Below are positions 57,302 through 64,000 of a stretch of DNA of 64,000 bases, piece after piece (position 1 is the first letter of the stretch; each line of letters starts with the position of its first letter). The notes below the pieces were generated by a model, which ran no database searches, was not told where the DNA came from, and saw nothing but the letters and a program-made list of their open reading frames with translations. The stretch is from Skeletonema tropicum (lineage: Eukaryota > Bacillariophyta > Thalassiosirophyceae > Thalassiosirales > Thalassiosiraceae), in the NCBI GenBank assembly GCA_037178625.1, contig CM074146.1, forward strand, positions 496,001 to 560,000, given 5' to 3'. The position numbers and the translations under genes were made by a program.

Positions 57302-57559
57302 TTAGCAACTATTATCCAGAGCACACCTCATATAACTCGCTACAGCCTTACCACACGAGAAGCCTTCGACCTCTCTCCCACCCATGGTGCATCTCTTGAA
57401 GAGGGAATAGGATTCTTGACATGCCAGGCGTGAGCTGCTGGAACGATGATGTGATGTGGCGAGACTGGTTGGTTCTGTCGTGAAGATTGGTGGTGATGAT
57501 GTCGGATGGTGGTGTTCGTCGCTGTGTAGAGGCATTATTGTGCTGGATGTCGACGACAT
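57302..57559 (-). CDS. Twin CX9C protein, copy B
   Basis: Identical protein to 29840-30097: 85 aa, C47-x9-C57 and C69-x9-C79. It is a predicted mitochondrial intermembrane-space protein oxidised by Mia40. It lies in a 0.93-kb tract that is identical in the two blocks while the neighbouring 14-3-3 sequences differ greatly, so the identity probably comes from sequence transfer, not from constraint alone. Confidence 0.7.
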   Translation of the reverse strand: MSSTSSTIMPLHSDEHHHPTSSPPIFTTEPTSLATSHHRSSSSRLACQESYSLFKRCTMGGREVEGFSCGKAVASYMRCALDNSC

Positions 57560-57585
57560 TGTACTCTGTTAGTTGGGGCTGATTG

Positions 57586-58065
57586 CTATTTGATTGGATG
57601 TGTGCTGCGATGTTCTTTGCTGCTTTTATGAGCAGCAATAACATCATGATGTGCAGGTGTCAACTGCTTGGGCGTCCGGGCTGGGCGGAGTGATGGCTTT
57701 CTTACTTGGTTCTTCACGACAGTTCGTTTGGCGAAAAACTTTCGGGCCACTTCTCTATGGATTAGGGGGTGCCCGTCAAGAGAGCCAATTTTTTCTAGAT
57801 TAGCATTCAATGAACCTAATGTCAATAAAGGGTTTCTACCCCTACGCCCGATCTTGACAACGCACATTTTCCGTTCACGCATGCTTGATGAGGTCATCGG
57901 ACGGAGTGGCGGCACCAAAACCGGGCTGGTTGGAGTCACGCACGCACGAGGCAGGGTTCCCATTTTGACACCCCCAAGACACAAATCAACCCAGCGCAAT
58001 GATGCTTGTGCTGCTACAGCCTCGACATCAATCATGACAACAAGAACATGGCATGGGTCATCCAT
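57586..58065 (-). CDS. Hypothetical basic protein, copy B
   Basis: A 159-codon frame sharing the core MRERKMCVVKIGRRGRNPLL...VVKNQVRK with 30182-30538. N- and C-terminal parts differ from copy A owing to indels. No family recognised; start uncertain; the opposite strand is also open. Low confidence. Confidence 0.3.
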   Translation of the reverse strand: MDDPCHVLVVMIDVEAVAAQASLRWVDLCLGGVKMGTLPRACVTPTSPVLVPPLRPMTSSSMRERKMCVVKIGRRGRNPLLTLGSLNANLEKIGSLDGHPLIHREVARKFFAKRTVVKNQVRKPSLRPARTPKQLTPAHHDVIAAHKSSKEHRSTHPIK

Positions 58066-58339
58066 CGAACAACAATCGTCTTGGCGACAGTATCGGCCGA
58101 GTCATTTTAGAATTCTTGATCGACACCATAGACATCCATCATGTCAGAAGATGATTGTGATTGTTGCTCTCCAACTCCAATCCCTGTTCTTCGTGAAGCA
58201 CTCTCATAAAATGAGTTGCCTCGCTCAAGTCATTTACCGACGCCAACAAACAACGAGCAGTCGCGCTTATCTAGAGAAGTAGCAGCGCAGAGAAAGACAG
58301 CACGTTAAATGATATGATACGACAAGATCAAGATTCAAG

Positions 58340-58588
58340 ATGTCTTCCGAATACGACACAGCCATTGCCTTTATGAGACAATTCCACGCACGACAAGTAG
58401 CAACAAGACCATCCGTCGAAGCACCTCATTCTGGTGGCAGTCTTTCGTCAATCGATGAGGGTAGAAGTAATGCTAATGCATTCGATGATAGCAGTAGATG
58501 TTTGCAGAGTAAGAATAGAATCGTGAGAGTCAGAACTGTCAGATGTTTAGTAGAACTGGAGTTGGAAAGAGAAGGAGGAGAGCATTGA
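58340..58588 (+). CDS. Hypothetical 82-aa protein
   Basis: ATG 58340, MSSEYDTAIAFMRQFHARQ, then Ser/Asn-rich and ending Arg/Glu-rich (VRTVRCLVELELEREGG). The first 35 residues are shared with 38857-39051 (MSSAYDTAIAFMRQFHSPQ) with mostly conservative changes. The conserved start suggests an ancestral coding exon. No function can be given. Confidence 0.3.
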   Translation: MSSEYDTAIAFMRQFHARQVATRPSVEAPHSGGSLSSIDEGRSNANAFDDSSRCLQSKNRIVRVRTVRCLVELELEREGGEH

Positions 58589-59792
58589 GTAGGGCATTAG
58601 GTGATTGAGTGTTAGGTGAGTAGACATCGACATTGGTGCTAGTAAGCAGTGAGAAGGAAAGGATGTTGTGTGCACAGGTCCTCAAAAGCACAAAGTTGAA
58701 GATGAGTAGAGGTAGAGAACTATGAATTGCATCAGCGTTGCTGCTACGATGAATAATCTCTCTCAGGTCACAGAACACATCGAATATCAATAACAGCATT
58801 TGAATCAATTAAACTTTTATAATAACTCCGTATAAGTAGTAATCCACACTCTCTCTCATAATGTAATAATAATAATACACAACAACAACAACAACCAATC
58901 CACATCCACCACCGCCGCCACAAGGAAGAGTTGTGAGCCGAAGGCGAATGTGTGGATTGACAGTGGTGGTAGAAGTGGCGGCGGTGGTGTTGATTGTATC
59001 CATCCACCGCCTGATGGCGAGTGAGCCGCTAGGCGAGGGAGCGTGGAACTTGGATTGATATTGATAGTGGAAGATTGAGATTCATTCCACCACCGCCATC
59101 ATTTATTGTTTAATAGCGAGTGAGCCGGAGGCGAAGGAGCGGAGCTGAATGGTTAGAAATGACGGCGGCGATGGAATGATTATTGTCAAAGCGAGTGAGC
59201 CGTCAGGAGAGGGAGCTGTTGATATTGTTTTTGAATGACGCTGGTGTTGGAAATGATGATATTGGAAATGACAGCGGCGGTGTTGGTCATTCTACCTCAT
59301 TTTCATTTTGATGAAAATCTGAAAATTTTGGGGCGACTTTGGCGCTGGGGATTGACTTTCTCTAGGGGTCGCTTTAGTTGAGTACATTGACAAAAGATTG
59401 ATAATTGGCATTGATACTACAACCAATCGATAGAGCGCAACGAGAGGATTCCAAATCACTACTCATCGACTTGATGCGATGACTACAACCCAAGATAGGA
59501 AGGAAAAGGTGAATTTGGACGGGTTGGGTACAATACTGTGCGGGAGACTTTGGCTGGGTCAAGGCGCAAGGAGTGCGTGGAGCCAATGTGAAGGGTACAT
59601 CGTTTCCTGCACTGATTCAGCTCTCTCGTGAGCTAATGTGCACCTTCCAGTGATGACTGCAAGTCGAGATATCAAGTAGTGAGAGGTGGGTACATCATCG
59701 AGGGTATTATCAGAGCTTTCGATTGGTAAGTTTTACAGCATTTGAATCAATACATTTTCTTTTCTAAATAACTCCGTAGTAAACCATCATCA
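58589..59792. other. Repeat-rich intergenic stretch 3' of GPN1
   Basis: 58610-58740 resembles 25440-25570. 58866-58920 has AAT and CAA microsatellite runs. A GTGAGCCG..AGGCGA motif occurs four times (58933, 59018, 59115, 59191), three of them as GCGAGTGAGCCG followed by GGAGC, with GGCGGTGGTG-type repeats between. No gene is seen. Confidence 0.6.
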
Positions 59793-61368
59793 TCACAACT
59801 GCCCATGATCCTCCTGCAAATCTCTCACCAACTTCCTAGCCCCAACCCTCTGCATCGCCCTCTCCTTCACCATCTGCTCCTCCACCCGATTCTTCAAATC
59901 GACCAAATACCCCTCCTCATACTCCTCCGCCGCCTGATCCACAACCGTCCAAAATTCCTCCACACCCTCCCCGGTAGCCGCTGACACACCCACCTTGTGC
60001 AAATGATTGTAAAATTCATCCAATACCAAACTCAAACTCCGTGTCAACGAGGCATAATATCCACTACTTCCACCTCCACCAGCCATTTCATCCGAATATC
60101 CATTATTCATTTCCGACGCATCATCCAACGCTTCCTGAAACGATTCATAATCTTCCATCCACTCCTTGACAAATTCACACCCCACAATATCAATCTTGTT
60201 TAGCACAATGACCATGGGTAACTTGGCTCGGTAGAGCATACTACAGGCGTATAACATGTTGGACATGAAGGTGTGGACGGATGCCGCACAGCGGGGTGTA
60301 TCGATGACGAATGCGAGGACTGTGGGGAAGGTTGTGGCGAGGGCGGATGTGACGATTGTTCCCGAGGCGGACCAGGTGAATGCTTCGATTTGGCCGGGTG
60401 TGTCGATTAGGATGTAGTCTAGTGGAGACGATGAGTTGGAGCTGGTGTCAGAATTGTCACTTGAAGCAGCTTGAGCTATATTGTCGTCACTTTTCTGTTG
60501 CTCTTGCTGTTGTTGTTGCATCTCATCTTCTGTACTATCATTACTGTCACCTCCTGCCACCTCTTCACTCGCTTGACCATCACCATATACCTCCTCCTCT
60601 TCACCAACACTCTCCAGCGGAAAACTCCTCCGTTCCAAAATAGCCATGACCTGATCAAACTTGGTCGCAAATAAATTCAAACAAGTCAATATCGCACCAT
60701 TCGGTCCAAGCTTGTGTTGTCGCATAACTTCAATGTAGTCGACTGTGTCGCGTATGTCGATGGACGAGGAGAAGGGAATGTATTTGGCGGCTGGGTCGAG
60801 ATTGATTGCGTAGCCTGATCGATTCGTGGTGGATGATTGTGGTGATACTGTGGTGGTGGAGGTGGTTGTTGTGTTCTGTGTATGATTGAGCAGTCAAGTG
60901 TGATCCGCATCATTTATTAACCCGCAATATTTGCAAGTGGACATTATTTCATTTCATGATCGATATGCAGCGGCAGAATTATTCGATGAAGAAAAGATGA
61001 ATACAGTGAGACATCATGATCACTGCACATCACAGCAATTCTATAAAAAATACGCGCAGCAAAGCGTACGATAGCCATCAACAATATCGTGATAGAAAGA
61101 CACATACAGATCAAACACACCACCAAACAAAATCTCAAAAACTCACATCATCATTTCGTAAATTTAAACTCTTCTGAAGCTGAGCCATCAGCGTCGTCTT
61201 TCCACTCCCTGCCATTCCTACGACGATGACACATGTTGGATCTTTTTTGGTGGAATTATTCTTGTTGGCGCGCCGTTTTAGAATCGGAATTTTGGCATAG
61301 TAGGCATCTTTATCGGAGGGAGGTGGGGAGAGTATTTCGTTGGTGGAGAGAGGTACTCGTGTTGTCAT
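59793..61368 (-). CDS. GPN1: GPN-loop GTPase 1 (XAB1/Npa3 type)
   Basis: Exon 1 is 61368-61147 (74 codons) and exon 2 is 60875-59793, joined by a 271-bp GT-AG intron in phase 0; product 434 aa. Motifs: Walker A GMAGSGKT at 51-58, [10 protein letters not shown] at 95-104, the family-defining Gly-Pro-Asn loop (LGPNGAI, GPN at 131-133), FATKFDQVM, switch DTPGQIE at 232-238, NKID at 300-303, and SAATGEG as G5. GPN1 works as a heterodimer with GPN3 in assembly and nuclear import of RNA polymerase II. The protein is longer than usual because of a roughly 65-residue acidic/Gln-rich insert (about 160-225) before the switch, and its N-terminus has a 40-residue extension. All catalytic motifs are intact. 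Confidence 0.93.
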
Positions 61369-62074
61369 GGTGATGATGGATTGCTCGTGGCTATAGTAGA
61401 GCAGTAAGTAAGGCTAGCAGGTAGGTAGGGCGTCTTGATGTCTAGGTAGCGATAATGCAACATTTACCTAATTTCCTAAGTGATAGATATGGCTTGGTTT
61501 TGATGGTTGGTGGTTGGTGGTTGGTGTTAATATGTTGTTTTTTGTGGTGTGGCGCCAGGAATGGTAGTTGGCGCACTTTTTGAATAGATGTCTTGATACG
61601 ATACCTCTTGGAATTTTCTTGATCAAAGACCGACAGTGTGGTATCCATCACGGACAGAATGGTTATCGCAACCCGGCTCCCGCCAAAATATGATAGGGGC
61701 GGGCATTTAAACGCTTTTTTGATGACACCCGTCGGCGCCGCCACGGCCCGCCCCTTGACACCCGTCTGCGTCTAGATAGAAAGTACTAATTTCTGTCCGT
61801 TATCCGTAATGCAATTTTTACTCCCATTACTGTGTCCACGCATCAAATTTATTTTTGCCAAATTTGACCTCGCTTGGCCAAATTTTACCAAGTAAAATTT
61901 GGCCAAAATTTGCCCTTACAAATTTGACTTCTTTGTCCACGCACTGGTAAATTTTAAATTTTGCTTTTGCCGTGGTTTTCTTTCTGAGGGGCATCGCCAG
62001 CCACGTTGGGCAGGCTTGTCATTTTTGAGAGAGGAAGCCCTCTTGCCCCCATTCTGTCTTGAGAAGGTCAAATT
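61369..62074. promoter_or_regulatory. Upstream region of GPN1
   Basis: No convincing gene. A GC-rich block at 61675-61770 contains GACGGGTGTCA twice (as complement, TGACACCCGTC, about 61724 and 61758) around GGCGCCGCCACGGCCCGCCCC. Further out TTGGCCAAATTTTAC/GTAAAATTTGGCCAA (about 61874-61908) forms a 15-bp hairpin with a 5-nt loop within a TTTGCC/AAATTTG-rich stretch. A frame at 61442-61744 lacks an ATG. Regulation is inferred from position only. Confidence 0.4.
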
Positions 62075-62195
62075 TGTTAGTATCCTCGATCTCCCTACTT
62101 CCAATCGATGCTATTGATAGATTAGATAGGAGATAAAAGATAATGATTAGAGTATTTCCGTACTCTACTTGTATCTACGTACGTGTAATCTAACA
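62075..62195 (-). repeat. 121-bp LTR of a minus-strand retrotransposon
   Basis: Read on the minus strand it begins TGTTAGATTACACG and ends GGATACTAACA, so the ends form the TGTTAG/CTAACA inverted repeat of LTRs. Directly upstream (62196 and up) the minus strand reads TTGTGGGGGGG, a polypurine tract, as expected before a 3' LTR. The matching 5' LTR would lie beyond the window. A short LTR of this kind fits small Copia-like elements. Confidence 0.6.
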
Positions 62196-62258
62196 CCCCC
62201 CCACAATTCGATATCACGTAGTCGATATCGGATTGTACCAAATAGCATCTCTATCCTT

Positions 62259-63384
62259 TCAATAAAGGACAAAGGAAGTCCACTTTACAATGAGTGACGT
62301 GACCAAGTTGTCTCCAACATCATTGGGGTAATCAAGGGTTGTTTTTGTAACTGAATCATCTGGGTTACCCCGGTCGATCCCAGGATTCCACTGGCTACCA
62401 TACAGACCCATTTGATCGCCTGAATGCATTAAGGTAACGGGAATATCAGCCACTAGGTAACCTTCGTCAATCATAAACGACCACGGTTTTGCCTGCACTC
62501 CAGAGTTAGTTCCAATAATATTCTGCTGATCCACATCGTTCATCTTAGGTCCAATACATTTCATCTGCTCAACATCGGTTGTCTTAGTTCCAATACAGTT
62601 CCGCTGATTAACATCGGTTGTTTGAGTTCCAATACGTTTCCTCTGCTCAACTTCAGTTGTCTTAGTTTCAACACAATTCCACTGCTCACTTTCAATTTTG
62701 TTAGTTCCAATACGAGTCCTCTGCGCGCTATCATTCAGCACTATATCCGCTGCTGTAACCTCAGTCGGTTCAAGCTTCATGGAGCTCTCTTCTTCATCAG
62801 TATTGTATTCGTCCTCAACCTTCGGTTCAAGCTTCATGGAACTCTCTTCTTCATCAGTATTGTATTCGTCCTCAACCTTCGGTTCAAGCTTCATGAAACT
62901 CTCTTCTTCATCAGTATTGTATTCGTCCTCAACCTCAAATGCAATATGATTTCGCTGAGTTGCTGCTAAAAAAATCTTCCCCGCTGTTTCCAGGTCGTGT
63001 TGGAGTTGTGGAAGAGTTTCTACTAATTCCTCATACTCGTCACTGTCTTCATAATTAAATGGTTCATACTGAGTAGATTGCTCAGAGTCGTCAAAGGTGT
63101 TAATAAGAGTATCCAAGTTGTGTAGCATGTTATCATGGGCTGCGTACACATCGTCGGCGTCCTCGACTGGTAAGTACCTAATTGATGTTGTTTGCTTTGT
63201 AGGAGGTGTGTCACTGATAAATGTTGGTGAATCTACACGTAGTGTTGTTGCTCCGTTAATAATATTGTCATGGCATGTACCTTGTGGAGGTGTGGCAATG
63301 ACAATTTTGTTTAATCTGGCCCTTGGGGCCCCAGGTCGGTGTAGCGTAGCAAATCTGGCCGGGCCACGGAGGTGCCCTCCTTAC
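62259..63384 (-). CDS. Repeat-containing protein of unknown function, likely element-encoded
   Basis: The frame is open from 63384 to 62259 (about 374 codons); no ATG near its beginning, the first clear ATG gives about 290 aa. The start is Arg-rich (RFATLHRPGAPRARLNKIV). The middle has three 20-residue acidic repeats (VEDEYNTDEEESSMKLEPK, nt 62755-62935). Five 13-residue repeats follow (pattern TKTTDVEQxxCIG, nt about 62520-62715). The C-terminus is globular (WSFMIDEGYLVADIPVTLM). It sits directly before the polypurine tract and LTR, the position of a last element gene. No family recognised. Confidence 0.4.
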
Positions 63385-63728
63385 CCTGTAAGTCATTGAC
63401 CCAAATTGACCCAAGCCATTTCTACAGGGAAACACGTAGGAATTAGTATTTAAGGATTTAGGGAGAAATAATTCTGGTCCCACACGTAGGGCTTTTAATT
63501 CCCACAGTAGAGCATACTGGCGGCTATGGGATACCGCTTGGTAGGAAGTCAGTATCCTCCTAATCTTGTAAACAGGATACCAATTTTTTCTGATTATGGA
63601 CATCGTTCTAGCCAAGTGGTTTCTTGCTTATAAGAAACGGGTGTCATTTACAAGAAAGAATAATATTTTCCCCCGGTAAAATTTTATCAACCAACATTGC
63701 ATACTCATACTGGTACAGCTCAATAGTC

Positions 63729-64000
63729 TTACCCATCGAAGTAATTTTTGGGTAGTTCCCAATCTGACTTCTTCTCCGACCACGTGCTGTTAGGGAATTT
63801 GATCATGGTGCCAATTCTTTTCATGAGTTCCTCCCTATCTGGAATGAGATTATCTTCCATGGCAGTCTTGTATGTTGTGTTGAGGATTTTGTCTACCATT
63901 TCTTCGTTGCATGTTTGTGCTGTATGCTCGGCTCTCTTGTGAAGGTGTTCTACCCACCTCTGCCGTTTGATCACTGCTTCACATAAATCGCCGCTCTTCT
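63729..64000 (-). CDS. Unknown protein, C-terminal part, runs off the window
   Basis: The frame is open to the window edge and ends at 63729 (at least 90 codons). It reads as a helical, charged protein (QRWVEHLHKRAEHTAQTCNE, MKRIGTMIKFPNSTWSEKKS, ending WELPKNYFDG). No domain is recognised. It may belong to the LTR element or to a host gene next to it. Confidence 0.35.
   Translation of the reverse strand, partial: KSGDLCEAVIKRQRWVEHLHKRAEHTAQTCNEEMVDKILNTTYKTAMEDNLIPDREELMKRIGTMIKFPNSTWSEKKSDWELPKNYFDG

Larger units (their letters stand above)
62196..64000 (-). mobile_element. Partial LTR retrotransposon body
   Basis: Inferred from the 3' LTR and polypurine tract. It contains two open stretches (62259-63384 and 63729-64000) that I cannot assign to gag or pol; no reverse transcriptase, integrase or RNase H motif is seen in this part. 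63385-63728 has stops in all frames but reads in pieces. A direct repeat or second LTR is not present, so the element continues past the window edge or this is a truncated copy. Confidence 0.45.

Noticed and set aside
61442..61744. 100-aa minus-strand protein upstream of GPN1
   Set aside because: No ATG start, no domain, and lies in the GC-rich upstream region; more likely noncoding.
62622..62969. Plus-strand frames with Ser/Phe repeats
   Set aside because: Mirror images of the in-frame tandem repeats of the minus-strand repeat protein.

Overview
The window looks like a repeat-rich stretch of a diatom nuclear genome. Supporting signs are short GT-AG introns (80-270 bp) joining good reading frames, a leucine-rich-repeat membrane receptor with Cys-rich repeats of a kind I associate with diatoms, proteins made of helicase-associated (HA) domains, Copia-type reverse transcriptase, and an ordinary eukaryotic GPN-loop GTPase. 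No search was run, so the organism assignment is inference.

The backbone is a duplicated gene block: LRR membrane protein (+), Ser-rich unknown (-), HA-domain protein (-), 14-3-3 (+), twin CX9C protein (-). Copy A runs from the window start to about 9.1 kb (its LRR gene is cut by the window edge). A second 14-3-3 and the CX9C part lie at 27.7-31.4 kb. Copy B is at 39.7-58.6 kb with the whole LRR gene (1805 aa in six exons). Divergence is patchy. Positions 1157-5108 match 43556-47509 with only two differences noticed, and 29521-30449 match 56983-57901 with one 10-bp deletion, while their flanks are clearly diverged. This looks like gene conversion or recent sequence transfer. All three 14-3-3 loci are damaged: a 13-bp frameshift, a nonsense codon plus frameshifts, and a 4.9-kb insertion bounded by a 181-bp duplication.

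The space between and inside the blocks is mostly mobile DNA. The main find is a pair of elements at 14497-17512 and 32881-38737 with 479-553-bp terminal inverted repeats abutting TTAA. Each carries two convergent genes that start just inside the inverted repeats: a CCHC zinc-knuckle protein and a protein with an OB-fold-like middle and a C-terminus resembling the P2X7 cytoplasmic (ballast) domain. No transposase is recognisable in the shorter copy. The longer copy carries a separate nested 3.2-kb element with its own inverted repeats and an ATAT duplication. Also present are a hAT element with an exact 8-bp target duplication, a tRNA-derived SINE with an 18-bp target duplication, a rearranged Copia element with inverted LTR parts, a 0.58-kb inverted-repeat element absent from the paralogous site, and part of an LTR element at the right edge with a 121-bp LTR and a polypurine tract.

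Clearly intact single genes are a kinase-like/AAA/TPR protein of 1380 aa (20612-24838) and GPN1 (59793-61368, minus strand, two exons).
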